Shown here: piece after piece, positions 55,406-62,947 of the stretch
Numbering within the stretch: position 1 is the stretch's first letter
Layout: every line of letters begins with the position of its first letter
Assembly (NCBI RefSeq): GCF_016616425.1
Contig: NZ_CP067101.1
Coordinates: 2,604,001-2,668,000, forward strand
Direction of reading: 5' to 3'
DNA length: 64,000 bases
From: Bradyrhizobium diazoefficiens
Lineage (GTDB): Bacteria > Pseudomonadota > Alphaproteobacteria > Rhizobiales > Xanthobacteraceae
Translations under genes and position numbers: made by a program
The notes under the pieces: generated by a model
Told to the model about the DNA's origin: nothing
The model's input: the letters and a program-made list of their open reading frames with translations, nothing else
The model's database searches: none

Positions 55406-56338
55406 ATGCTCGATCTGCCCCATGCAACGACGACCGAACCCAGCGAGACCCATTTCGATCTCCGCAAGGAAGCCGAAGCGGCCGGCATCACCGACACGCT
55501 GCAGCAGCTTGAGCAGGAGCTGGTCGGATTGAAGCCGGTGAAAAGCCGCGTGCGCCAGATCGCCTCGCTGCTGCTGATCGAACGCATCCGGCAGCGCGCA
55601 GGGCTGGCCTCCGCGCCACCGACACTGCACATGTCGTTCACCGGCAACCCCGGCACCGGCAAGACCACCGTCGCGCTGCGCATGGCCAAGATCCTGCACG
55701 GTCTCGGCTTCGTACGGCGCGGGCAGGTGATCTCGGTGACACGCGACGATCTGGTCGGCCAATATATCGGCCACACCGCGCCGAAGACGAAGGAGATCTT
55801 GAAGAAGGCGATGGGCGGCGTGCTGTTCATCGACGAAGCCTACTATCTGCATCGCCCCGATAACGAGCGCGATTACGGTCAGGAGGCGATCGAGATCCTG
55901 CTCCAGGTGATGGAGAACCAGCGCGAGGACCTCGTCGTGATCCTCGCCGGCTATGGCGAGCGGATGACGAGCTTCTTCGCTTCCAATCCCGGCTTCCGCT
56001 CGCGCATCGCCCACCACATCGAGTTTCCCGATTACGCGGAGGCCGAGCTGCTCGTGATCGCCGAGCTGATGCTGAAGGAGCGGGGCTATCGCTTCTCGGC
56101 GGCGGCGCGCGAGGCGTTCGAGAGATACATCGCGCTGCGGCGGACGCAGCCGTTCTTCTCCAATGCGCGCTCGATCCGCAATGCCGTCGACCGCATCCGA
56201 CTGCGGCAGGCCGATCGCCTGGTGTCCGATCTCGACCGCATGCTCGATGTTGCCGACCTCGAAACCATCGATCCCACGGACGTCCTGGCGAGCCGCGTGT
56301 TCAGCGGCGGCGCCGACGCGCGGAGCGCAAAGCCGTGA
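55406..56338 (+). CDS. cbbX: CbbX, red-type RuBisCO activase
   Basis: 310 residues, one AAA+ module. Walker [16 protein letters not shown], pore loop region [16 protein letters not shown], Walker [13 protein letters not shown], then an arginine finger region [17 protein letters not shown]. The hexamer pulls the C terminus of the red-type large subunit to release inhibitory sugar phosphates. The ATG at 55406 follows TCGAGGTGACG. Its stop overlaps the GTG expected for cbbE. Confidence 0.95.
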   Translation: MLDLPHATTTEPSETHFDLRKEAEAAGITDTLQQLEQELVGLKPVKSRVRQIASLLLIERIRQRAGLASAPPTLHMSFTGNPGTGKTTVALRMAKILHGLGFVRRGQVISVTRDDLVGQYIGHTAPKTKEILKKAMGGVLFIDEAYYLHRPDNERDYGQEAIEILLQVMENQREDLVVILAGYGERMTSFFASNPGFRSRIAHHIEFPDYAEAELLVIAELMLKERGYRFSAAAREAFERYIALRRTQPFFSNARSIRNAVDRIRLRQADRLVSDLDRMLDVADLETIDPTDVLASRVFSGGADARSAKP

Positions 56339-57071
56339 CCAGAGAGATCGTGATCGCCCCTCGATCCTGGCCGCGGATTTCGCACATCTCGGCGAGGAGA
56401 TCGCCGCAATCGACACGGCCGGTGCCGACTGGATCCATTGCGATGTCATGGACGGACACTTCGTGCCGAACATCAGCTTTGGCGCCGACGTCATCAGGGC
56501 GATCCGGCCGATGACGAAGAAGATCTTCGACGTGCATCTCATGATCGCGCCTGTCGATCCCTATCTCGAGGCGTTCGCGAAGGCCGGGGCCGACGTCATC
56601 ACCGTTCACGCCGAAGCCGGCGCCCATCTCGACCGCTCGCTCCAGGCTATCCGTGCGCTCGGCAAGAAGGCAGGTGTCAGCCTGTGTCCCGCCACTCCCG
56701 AGAGCGCGATCGCCTATGTGCTCGACCGCGTCGATCTCGTGCTGGTGATGACGGTCAATCCAGGATTTGGCGGCCAGTCCTTCCTCGAATCCCAGCTCGA
56801 GAAGATCGTACGGATCAAAACCATGATCGGTGACCGGCCGATCCGGCTCGAGGTCGACGGCGGTATCACGCGCGACAATGCCGCTGCCGTGGCGGCTGCG
56901 GGCGCCGATACGCTGGTGGCGGGTTCCGCCGTGTTTCGCGGCAGCAGCGCCACCGCATATGCCGCAAATATCGAGGCCATTCGCGCCGCCGCCGAGACGG
57001 GCCGGGTCCCGAAGCTGCGAGATAATGCCGTGAACCCGATGCGCCCCGGCAAAACCGCCCGCGCCCGGTAG
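56335..57071 (+). pseudogene. cbbE: Ribulose-phosphate 3-epimerase, frameshifted near the start
   Basis: From about 56361 on the reading frame gives a complete epimerase: [64 protein letters not shown]. The expected start GTG at 56335 overlaps the cbbX stop (GTGA) and opens TREIVIAP in another frame. The two meet at a C4 run (56357-56360) where five C would restore GCC-CCC-TCG. In the given sequence no start codon precedes the epimerase frame outside cbbX. Either a true mutation or a sequencing error in the homopolymer; length after repair, about 246 residues, is normal. Confidence 0.85.
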
Positions 57072-57073
57072 AT

Positions 57074-57280
57074 GAGGAGCGGCGCGAATGCCGCCAGCCG
57101 CTCGCCAACGCCGATTCAGCCCTCTATCGTGCCAAGCGGCAGGGTAGGGTGGCGGCTGAAGGTCGAGATCACCGACCGGCGCTGATCGGCGATTGCCCCC
57201 GCGCGCTTAATCTGCTGCGGCGGTTGAACGCGGTCGGCATCCGCATCGCGTCGGCCGCCCGACCTGATCGGAGCTATCTT
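57074..57280 (+). pseudogene. GGDEF/EAL relic with internal deletion
   Basis: One frame reads ANADSALYRAKRQGRV, the C-terminal signature of GGDEF diguanylate cyclases, and 18 codons later PALIGDCPRALNLLRRLNAVGIRIAS, which matches the EAL-domain stretch -----A---L--L---G-RIA just before the DDFGTG motif. The catalytic parts of both domains are missing. It begins three bases after the cbbE stop. Confidence 0.5.
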
Positions 57281-57491
57281 GACCTGGTCGGCGCGACCGT
57301 GGAGCCCCGGCTTCCGCCTGGCCCCAATCCCCGTGGCGGGGTCTCGGGCTTCAGTCATTCGGAACTTTGGCCCGGACATGTGTTGCCTACCGAGGAGCCG
57401 GAGCCAGGCGGGAGCAGCAAAACTTTTGCGTAACCGCCATCGGCCTGACGCAAATCAGGGCGATAAGGTCTGTGAATGCGAGGAGGGTCTC

Positions 57492-57704
57492 ATGGAGAAC
57501 GTACGTCGCTATAGGGCGCTGGCGTCCCTCTGTCGCCAGCAGGCCGCCTACCGGCCGCTTCAGAACTGGGAACTGCTCGGCCAGGCCGAACATTTCGAAT
57601 ATCTCGCCGAGGTCGAGCTCAAGGCGCATTTCGACGCGTGCAATGTGCAACACGACGAGGGCGCCGCAGCGCCCGCGACATGGGAGACCCCGGTCGCGGC
57701 GTGA
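57492..57704 (+). CDS. Small conserved rhizobial protein (ENVRRYR family)
   Basis: 70 residues: MENVRRYRALASLCRQQAAYRPLQNWELLGQAEHFEYLAEVELKAHFDACN. It is a relative of the protein at 46746 and follows an AGGAGGGTCTC ribosome site. Two helices, function unknown. It comes after an AT-containing 200-base stretch with no other gene. Confidence 0.65.
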   Translation: MENVRRYRALASLCRQQAAYRPLQNWELLGQAEHFEYLAEVELKAHFDACNVQHDEGAAAPATWETPVAA

Positions 57705-57719
57705 CGGCGCCGGGCCGGC

Positions 57720-58106
57720 TCAATGCGACATCGGCGTCGGGACCGTCATCGCTTCCAGCATGGCGCGGGTGACGCCACCGAGAACGCGCTCCTGCAATCG
57801 CGAATGGCCGTAGCCGCCCATCACCGGAAGATCGAGGCCCTCGTCGGCCGTCGGCGACAGGATGGTCGGCTGGATTTCGGCACGCTGCGCCGACAGGCTG
57901 ACCGTGCGGGTCGACGGGCCGTGTCGGCCGAGATGTCTTGCCAGACTGTTCGCTGAAGCTTCGCCGGAGATCGCGTCGGCCTCGTTGACGGTGATCATCA
58001 CGATCTCATCGGCGCGCGCCAAGAACGGTGCTGCTTCGTGCACGGCGCGAGCCGCGAGGCGGCTGCCGTCCAGCAGATGCCGATCCGCCCCGCCGCCCTC
58101 CCTCAC
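57720..58106 (-). CDS. Universal stress protein-like, N-terminally shortened
   Basis: 128 residues with the second half of a rhizobial UspA protein: LLDGSRLAARAVHEAAPFLARADEIVMITV, then SANSLARHLGRHG and the end LPVMGGYGHSRLQERVLGGVTRAMLEAMTVPTPMSH, close to the usual GGYGHSRLRE-VLGG-TR-ML---TVPVLMSH. The family in Bradyrhizobium is normally about 270 residues. The GTG start is weak and the preceding bases still look UspA-like, so it may be a truncated gene. Confidence 0.6.
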   Translation of the reverse strand: MREGGGADRHLLDGSRLAARAVHEAAPFLARADEIVMITVNEADAISGEASANSLARHLGRHGPSTRTVSLSAQRAEIQPTILSPTADEGLDLPVMGGYGHSRLQERVLGGVTRAMLEAMTVPTPMSH

Positions 58107-58248
58107 GTAAGCTGCACTGGTTGCGACATAGCCGACCGCGCGCGGCGTTGAGCTGCATCAACTGCACAAGGACGATTGTCCCGCAGGCGCCCGCGCGCAC
58201 ATACTTTGCCAAGATTTAACCGGATGGACGGGACGTCGTAAGGTGACG

Positions 58249-58293
58249 ATGTCCATATTGGATGCAAGGCGACACCCTATCCAACATGGACAT
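58249..58293 (+). promoter_or_regulatory. Hairpin over the translation start region of degP
   Basis: ATGTCCATATTGGAT (58249-58263) pairs with ATCCAACATGGACAT (58279-58293), 14 of 15 positions, loop 15. The right arm ends 6 bases before the ATG at 58300 and contains the only GGA able to serve as ribosome site. Melting of the stem could control protease synthesis. If the ATG at 58249 is used instead (AAGGTGACG before it), the hairpin lies in the coding part. Confidence 0.55.
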
Positions 58294-58299
58294 TTCGAC

Positions 58300-59844
58300 A
58301 TGAACGATCGCGTCAATCCCGACACCACGACATCCCGCAAGATCTTGAGGCCGCGTCGGCTCGTGCTGCTCGGCACCGTCGCCGCGCTCGGCGTGGCCGT
58401 GCTGGCGGCTTCTCCCGGCGCTTCGCCGTTCGGTATGAATCCCTTCGTTGCCCCGGCCCAGGCTGCGGAATCCGCCGCGACGCCGCCGGGCTTCGCTGAT
58501 CTGGTCAGCAAGGTCAAACCCGCCGTCATCTCGGTGCGGGTGAAGATCGACCAGGACAGCGACAAGAGCGCCATGCTGCAACAGAACCGGATGAATTCGG
58601 ACGAGGACTCGCCGTTCGATCAGTTCTCGCGGCAGTTCGGCTTCCGCTTCCCTGACGGCATGAACGGCATGCTGCGCCCGCACCATCAGATAATCACCGG
58701 CGAAGGCTCCGGCTTCTTCATCTCCGCCGACGGCTATGCCGTGACCAACAACCACGTCGTCGACCACGCCGAGTCGGTGCGGGTGACGATGGACGACGGC
58801 ACGAGCTACACCGCGAAGGTCGTCGGCACCGATCCGAAGACCGATCTCGCGCTGATCAAGGTCGACGGCAAGAAGGACTTTCCGTTCGTCAAATTCTCCG
58901 ACCAGAAGCCGCGCATCGGCGACTGGGTGGTCGCGGTCGGCAATCCCTTCGGTCTCGGCGGCACCGTGACCGCCGGCATCGTCTCGGCCAGCGGCCGCGA
59001 CATCGGCAACGGTCCCTATGACGACTTCATCCAGATCGACGCGCCCATCAACAAGGGCAATTCCGGCGGCCCTGCCTTCGACATGAATGGCAACGTGATC
59101 GGCGTGAACACTGCGATCTTCTCGCCCTCCGGCGGCTCGGTCGGCATCGGCTTCGACATTCCGGCCTCGACCGCAAAGCTCGTCGTCGCGCAGCTGAAGG
59201 ACAAGGGCGCGGTGACCCGCGGCTGGCTCGGCGTGCAAGTGCAGCCCGTCACCTCCGAGATTGCCGACAGCCTCGGACTGAAGGAGGCGCGCGGTGCCAT
59301 CGTTGACAATCCGCAGGACGGCAGCCCGGCGGCGAAGGCCGGCATCGAGGCGGGTGACGTCATCACCGCCGTCAATGGCACCGCGATCAAGGACTCCCGC
59401 GACCTCGCCCGCACCATCGCGACGCTGGCGCCGGGCAGCTCGGTGAAGCTCGACGTCTTCCACAAGGGCGCGACCAAGACGGTGACACTCGCGCTCGGCG
59501 AGTTGCCAAACGAGCGGCAGGCCAAGGCAAATGGCAGTGACGAAGGCAGGGGGGCGCCGAACGCCGGCACACCGCATCTCGGGCTCGGCCTGGCTCCGGC
59601 CGGTGACGTCCAGGGCGCTGGCCAGAAGGGCGTTGTCGTCACCGAAGTCGATCCGCAAGGCCCGGCGGCGCAGCGCGGCATCCAGACCGGCGACGTCATC
59701 CTCAATGTCGGCGGCAAGGCCGTCAGCAATGTCGGCGACGTCCGCTCGGAGCTGGCGCAGGCCAAATCGTCCGGCAAGCACAGCGTGCTGTTGCAGGTCA
59801 GAAGCGCGGAGGCGACCCGGTTTGTCGCGGTGCCGCTCGCCTGA
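58300..59844 (+). CDS. degP: DegP/HtrA-type periplasmic serine protease
   Basis: 514 residues. An N-terminal membrane/signal stretch (RRLVLLGTVAALGVAVLAAS, cleavage perhaps after AQAA) precedes the protease domain with triad His152 (TNNHVV), Asp182 (KTDLALI) and Ser255 (NKGNSGGPAFD). Two PDZ domains follow (GWLGVQVQPV to about residue 410; HLGLGLAPAG to the end). It degrades or refolds misfolded periplasmic proteins. A terminator stands 28 bases behind the stop. Starts at 58249 or 58243 would add 17-19 residues. Confidence 0.92.
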   Translation: MNDRVNPDTTTSRKILRPRRLVLLGTVAALGVAVLAASPGASPFGMNPFVAPAQAAESAATPPGFADLVSKVKPAVISVRVKIDQDSDKSAMLQQNRMNSDEDSPFDQFSRQFGFRFPDGMNGMLRPHHQIITGEGSGFFISADGYAVTNNHVVDHAESVRVTMDDGTSYTAKVVGTDPKTDLALIKVDGKKDFPFVKFSDQKPRIGDWVVAVGNPFGLGGTVTAGIVSASGRDIGNGPYDDFIQIDAPINKGNSGGPAFDMNGNVIGVNTAIFSPSGGSVGIGFDIPASTAKLVVAQLKDKGAVTRGWLGVQVQPVTSEIADSLGLKEARGAIVDNPQDGSPAAKAGIEAGDVITAVNGTAIKDSRDLARTIATLAPGSSVKLDVFHKGATKTVTLALGELPNERQAKANGSDEGRGAPNAGTPHLGLGLAPAGDVQGAGQKGVVVTEVDPQGPAAQRGIQTGDVILNVGGKAVSNVGDVRSELAQAKSSGKHSVLLQVRSAEATRFVAVPLA

Positions 59845-59871
59845 CGCGAACGTCGATCGACCTGGATTCAG

Positions 59872-59896
59872 AAAGGCGGCCGGTCAGGCCGCCTTT
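59872..59896 (+). terminator. Rho-independent terminator of degP
   Basis: AAAGGCGGCC (59872-59881) and GGCCGCCTTT (59887-59896) pair perfectly over a GGTCA loop, 28 bases behind the degP stop. The T run is short (TTT, then CCC). Confidence 0.75.
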
Positions 59897-60014
59897 CCCG
59901 TCTGCAATTGGGATTCCCGGGAGGCCATCGATAACATTCTCGTTAACGGCAGGGACCGTGACCCGATTCGTCCGAAAAAGCCGTGTTCGCTCATCACAGT
60001 TCCGAGTCCTGCAA

Positions 60015-60039
60015 GTCTTGGCGGCGACGCCGCCGCCAA
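60015..60039. repeat. GC-rich perfect hairpin
   Basis: GTCTTGGCGGC (60015-60025), loop GAC, GCCGCCAAGAC (60029-60039). No T run on either side, so not a simple terminator. Lies about 80 bases before the exported-protein gene at 60121. Confidence 0.65.
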
Positions 60040-60120
60040 GACGGGCTGCAGGGCATGGAACTTCGGACGCGCCACCACCTTGTGGAACTGGCCGGTGGTT
60101 CGAATTTGATCGGTGCCGAC

Positions 60121-60483
60121 ATGGATCGATTGAAGCTCTCGCTGAGGGGTGCGCTGCTCGCAGCGCTGTTCGTGCTCTGGGGCGGAAACGCGCTCGGTCG
60201 TGATGACGGCCGCTACGCGGACTCGCCCCTCAAGCCATGGTTCGACAGCCTGCGCAGCCACCTCGGCCCGTGCTGCTCGAACGCCGACGGTCTCGCCGTC
60301 GCCGATCCCGACTGGGAGTCGCACAACGGGCACTATCGCGTGCGTCTCGACGGAGAATGGGTCGAGGTGCCGGACGAAGCCGTCATCACCGAGCCGAACC
60401 GCGCCGGTCGCACCATGGTGTGGCCGGTGAAGACCGCGTTCGGGATTTCGATCCGCTGCTTCATGCCGGGAAGCATGACCTGA
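60121..60483 (+). CDS. Small exported protein with paired cysteines
   Basis: 120 residues: signal peptide (LKLSLRGALLAALFVLWGGNALG), then KPWFDSLRSHLGPCCSNADGLAVADPDWESHNGHYRVRLDGEWVEVPDEAVITEPNRAGRTMVW and a final IRCFMPG. The adjacent cysteines in GPCCSNADG and the single one at the end are usual in this exported rhizobial family of unknown role. Confidence 0.7.
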   Translation: MDRLKLSLRGALLAALFVLWGGNALGRDDGRYADSPLKPWFDSLRSHLGPCCSNADGLAVADPDWESHNGHYRVRLDGEWVEVPDEAVITEPNRAGRTMVWPVKTAFGISIRCFMPGSMT

Positions 60484-60495
60484 AGCAGGTCGGCG

Positions 60496-60777
60496 TCAAC
60501 GCTTGCTGGATTTGCGCTTCGACGATTTCTTGGCCGTCTTCTTCCTGGTCGTCCGCTTCTTGGACGTCTTCTTCTTCGTAGCCTTCTTCGGGACCTTCTT
60601 GCCCTTCTTGCGGGCCTTCGACAGTCCGATCGCGATCGCCTGCTTGCGACTCTTCACGCGTCCGCCACGGCCTTTGCGACCGCTTTTCGCCGTGCCCTTC
60701 TTGTAACGTCGCATCTCGCTTTCGACATCGCTGCCGGAGCTGCGTGAATAGCGGCGCTTCTTTGCCTTGCGTGCCAT
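60496..60777 (-). CDS. Histone-like, lysine-rich small protein
   Basis: 93 residues. The front part MARKAKKRRYSRSSGSDVESEMRRYKKG is followed by SGRKGRGGRVKSRKQAIAIGLSKARKKG, a motif of DUF6496-type proteins, and a tail almost entirely of K, R, S and T (repeats of KKTSKKRT type), like eukaryotic H1 tails. Probably binds nucleic acid. The ATG follows AAGGGAGAAACATGC. Confidence 0.8.
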   Translation of the reverse strand: MARKAKKRRYSRSSGSDVESEMRRYKKGTAKSGRKGRGGRVKSRKQAIAIGLSKARKKGKKVPKKATKKKTSKKRTTRKKTAKKSSKRKSSKR

Positions 60778-60856
60778 GCATGTTTCTCCCTTGGCCGAGG
60801 AGAACCCTTCGACACTGGCATGGTTCCGAGAGCGCGCGTGCAACGTTCCCGGCAGC

Positions 60857-61051
60857 CTAGAAAGAATTCGCCAGCTCGATTTCCGCTTCCAGTACCTGGA
60901 TGCGCCGGGCGGCCTCGGTGAAGGACAGATCGCGCGCATATTGTGCGGGCTGATAGGCCTCTTCGCTCAGCCGTTTCAGCCTCAGCCCCTGCGTCCGGGT
61001 CATCTGCTCGGCGATAAAAACCCGGGCGTCGTATTTGCCTTGAGCCTGCAT
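60857..61051 (-). CDS. DUF3072-like small protein
   Basis: 64 residues: EQMTRTQGLRLKRLSEEAYQPAQYARDLSFTEAARRIQVLEAEIE. This matches the DUF3072 pattern (MT--Q---L--L-EEA------LSK-EAS--ID-L). Function unknown. The gene is divergent from 61113, and the LexA-type box at 61089 lies in between. Confidence 0.7.
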   Translation of the reverse strand: MQAQGKYDARVFIAEQMTRTQGLRLKRLSEEAYQPAQYARDLSFTEAARRIQVLEAEIELANSF

Positions 61052-61088
61052 GTCGGTTCTCCGTCCTGAAATCGTGACTTGACTATAT

Positions 61089-61103
61089 GTTCTTATTTTG
61101 TTC
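61089..61103 (+). promoter_or_regulatory. Alphaproteobacterial LexA-type (SOS) box
   Basis: GTTC-TTATTTT-GTTC fits exactly the GTTC-N7-GTTC operator of alphaproteobacterial LexA. TTGACT stands at 61079-61084 as possible -35 box, so the operator overlaps the promoter spacer of the gene at 61113; the opposite gene starts at 61051. Confidence 0.6.
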
Positions 61104-61112
61104 TATCAAGTC

Positions 61113-61388
61113 ATGAACAACAGAATTAACGAAATTCGACGTAAGATCAGCGCCTTGAGGCTGGAAATGGCCGACGTCGAGGCCGCTGTGCGCGATTGCA
61201 TCAACGGCGATCGCGATTGCACCCAGGAGGCCCTGGCGCAGATTGATCTGCGCCGGAAGATCAATCTGTTGATAGACGAATGGAAGGCGGCCGGGGGCGG
61301 CGATGTCCTGCCTGACGTCCGCGGCCGGGCGCGCTTTCGCCTCGTGAAGACAGCCGGCAATCCCGAGTGCGCAAGCACGCGGCGCTGA
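61113..61388 (+). CDS. Small protein behind a LexA-type box
   Basis: 91 residues: NNRINEIRRKISALRLEMADVEAAVRDCINGDRDCTQEALAQIDLRRKINLLIDEWKAAGG, then an arginine-rich tail. The first part is a coiled helix, with two cysteines six residues apart. The ATG lies 9 bases behind the second half of the LexA-type box, so it may be an SOS-controlled gene. No known family. Confidence 0.6.
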   Translation: MNNRINEIRRKISALRLEMADVEAAVRDCINGDRDCTQEALAQIDLRRKINLLIDEWKAAGGGDVLPDVRGRARFRLVKTAGNPECASTRR

Positions 61389-61407
61389 AATCTTTGAAGG
61401 GGGCGCC

Positions 61408-61590
61408 GTGGAGGAAGGCGCGGACACTTACCGGATCTTGAGGTTGCGCGCCGAGATTCTCGAGCTTGGCTCTGCCATCCGGCAATTGCAGCGCGCGGGT
61501 CTCGATGATGCTGCGGCCCAACTTCTGATCGGACGCAAGCGGGCGCAGCTTGAGCATCTCGTTAACACCCCTGACATCCGACGCAGCTAA
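61408..61590 (+). CDS. Small helical protein
   Basis: 60 residues from a GTG: ADTYRILRLRAEILELGSAIRQLQRAGLDDAAAQLLIGRKRAQLEHLV. The helix-turn-helix-like shape without DNA-binding residues recurs in small Bradyrhizobium proteins. Starts 19 bases after the preceding gene, so likely in one transcript with it; AAGGGGGC precedes the GTG. Confidence 0.55.
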   Translation: MEEGADTYRILRLRAEILELGSAIRQLQRAGLDDAAAQLLIGRKRAQLEHLVNTPDIRRS

Positions 61591-61627
61591 CTAAGCGTGG
61601 GCGCAAGCGACGCGCTGGAGCCGGTCG

Positions 61628-61792
61628 ATGCTGGATGCCGACATGGTCTCCCTGTTGAGGGCGGTTCTCGACGAGGTCTGCGCGGATGTCGCTCCGTCCG
61701 ATACGGCGACGCGGCAGCGTGTGGCCGCCAAGCTGCGCGAAGCCGCGCAAGCAGCCACCTGCTCCCTAAAGCGCGATGACGATTCATCCTGA
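61628..61792 (+). CDS. Small hypothetical protein
   Basis: 54 residues: MLDADMVSLLRAVLDEVCADVA, then TATRQRVAAKLREAAQAATCSLKR. Similar short proteins with L--VLDEVC--V and R--VA-KL-EAA are frequent in Bradyrhizobium (helical, function unknown). It is shorter than most gene-finder limits. Third member of the small-gene string after the LexA-type box. Confidence 0.55.
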   Translation: MLDADMVSLLRAVLDEVCADVAPSDTATRQRVAAKLREAAQAATCSLKRDDDSS

Positions 61793-61838
61793 TCGCATCG
61801 CGCTCGAGGGAGGGATTGCCGATCGAGCATCAAGACAA

Positions 61839-61862
61839 AAGGCCCTGCGTTGGCAGGGCCTT
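61839..61862 (-). terminator. Terminator of the small exported-protein gene
   Basis: AAGGCCCTGC and GCAGGGCCTT pair perfectly over GTTG; on the reverse strand TTTTGTCTT follows. It stands 22 bases behind the stop at 61885 and may also end the + strand transcript of 61628. Confidence 0.8.
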
Positions 61863-61884
61863 CGATGCCCGTGTCGGCCCGAGC

Positions 61885-62133
61885 TCACTTGGTCTTGCTC
61901 ATGCCCTTGCTGTTCTTATGCGTCATGGTGCCGCCCTGGTCCGAGCCGGGGCCGGAACCAGCCTGGCCGGAAGTATCCGCACTCTTGGACGCCTTGGTGT
62001 TGGCGCCGGTGGTCTGCGATGACGACATCGAGGATCGGTGTTTCATCTTGTGCGACTTGGCCTGCGCGGCGAGCGGCGCGGCGGCGAGGCCGGTTGCCAA
62101 CATTACGGTGAGAGCGAGCCTGGTGGTTGTCAT
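61885..62133 (-). CDS. Small exported protein, Ser/Thr/Gly-rich
   Basis: 82 residues: signal peptide (TTTRLALTVMLATGLAAAPLAAQA) followed by a hydrophilic tail rich in Ser, Thr, Lys, Gly (SSMSSSQTTGANTKASKSAD). It resembles in composition the protein at 40757. No domain recognised. Periplasmic or surface location expected. Confidence 0.65.
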   Translation of the reverse strand: MTTTRLALTVMLATGLAAAPLAAQAKSHKMKHRSSMSSSQTTGANTKASKSADTSGQAGSGPGSDQGGTMTHKNSKGMSKTK

Positions 62134-62233
62134 GCGAGGGAACTCCCTGAGTTAAATTGACGCAGGCAGCCAACCGCCATTTGCCGCAGGAGTTCCCAAC
62201 AAAGCATCAGCCGCACATCACGCAGCTTCAAGA

Positions 62234-62485
62234 TCACTTGTCTTCTGTGAGGATGAACACGATGCCGGTGAGGGTCGCGCCGATTGCGAACGTCGTCGCC
62301 AATGTGAGGACGAAGACGATCGTGGCCTGGCTTCCGGCGTGATTGAGCAGGCTGGCGACGGCGGGATCGCACAGGATCAGCGCGAGACTGAAGGCGAGGC
62401 CGAGGGCTACGCCCATCATTGCATGCGTCATCAGCTTGATGAGGCCGGCAGCAGAGATCAGGTCCGACGACTTTCTCGCACGCAT
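62234..62485 (-). CDS. Small membrane protein, two helices
   Basis: 83 residues: SDLISAAGLIKLMTHAMMGVALGLAFSLALILCDPAV and a second helix TIVFVLTLATTFAIGATLTGIVFIL. The pattern of a short amphipathic start and two membrane helices separated by about 12 residues occurs in rhizobial proteins of unknown role. ATG 62485 chosen; 62575 would add 30 residues without hydrophobic or familiar content. Confidence 0.65.
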   Translation of the reverse strand: MRARKSSDLISAAGLIKLMTHAMMGVALGLAFSLALILCDPAVASLLNHAGSQATIVFVLTLATTFAIGATLTGIVFILTEDK

Positions 62486-62627
62486 GGGACTATATCCCGA
62501 TCTGGCATGCAAAACGCGGGCGATATCCGCTGGTTCCAAATGGATGAAGGAATTGTCATCACCGGCTTCATCCAACGTTCATGCCGGGTTTGCGAGGATG
62601 AGCGCCATCAAAACGGGAACATTCGAT

Positions 62628-62849
62628 ATGGGCAAGGTCGTCTTTCTTTACCGCTCGCTGGCCTATCGCAACGCGGCCGTGGACATTCTGCGCAAGGCGC
62701 GCAAGCTGCCGCGCGGCGCGGAGCGAAGCGCGGCTCGCCGCTATGCCAGGGCGTTACACGATCTCGCCCGAACGGAAGCCTGGCTCGAAGGCCGGGTCGC
62801 ACGCGAACCGCGGATGGCGCAACGTATGACGAGCGCGGCGTCCGGCTAA
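62628..62849 (+). CDS. Small basic protein of rhizobial type
   Basis: 73 residues: MGKVVFLYRSLAYRNAAVDILRKARKLPRGAERSAARRYARALHDLARTEAWLEG. The stretch RKAR-LP-G-ER--AR--A-AL-DLARTEAWLEG is familiar from short Bradyrhizobium proteins, whose role is unknown. ATG 62598 (ten residues longer) is an alternative. Confidence 0.6.
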   Translation: MGKVVFLYRSLAYRNAAVDILRKARKLPRGAERSAARRYARALHDLARTEAWLEGRVAREPRMAQRMTSAASG

Positions 62850-62947
62850 AGCTCCTTCCGTTCGGGTGAATCGGAAAAGAAGCCCTGGATTCTTGTCTCG
62901 ACGCGTTTTCTTGACGCGAACCCGCCGCCACTTCGCTGGAAAACGCG

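Noticed and set aside
58249..58300. A ROSE-type RNA thermometer before degP
   Set aside because: The typical U-U/C-G pairing against a purine-rich ribosome site with the conserved short internal loop is not visible; I keep only a general hairpin call.
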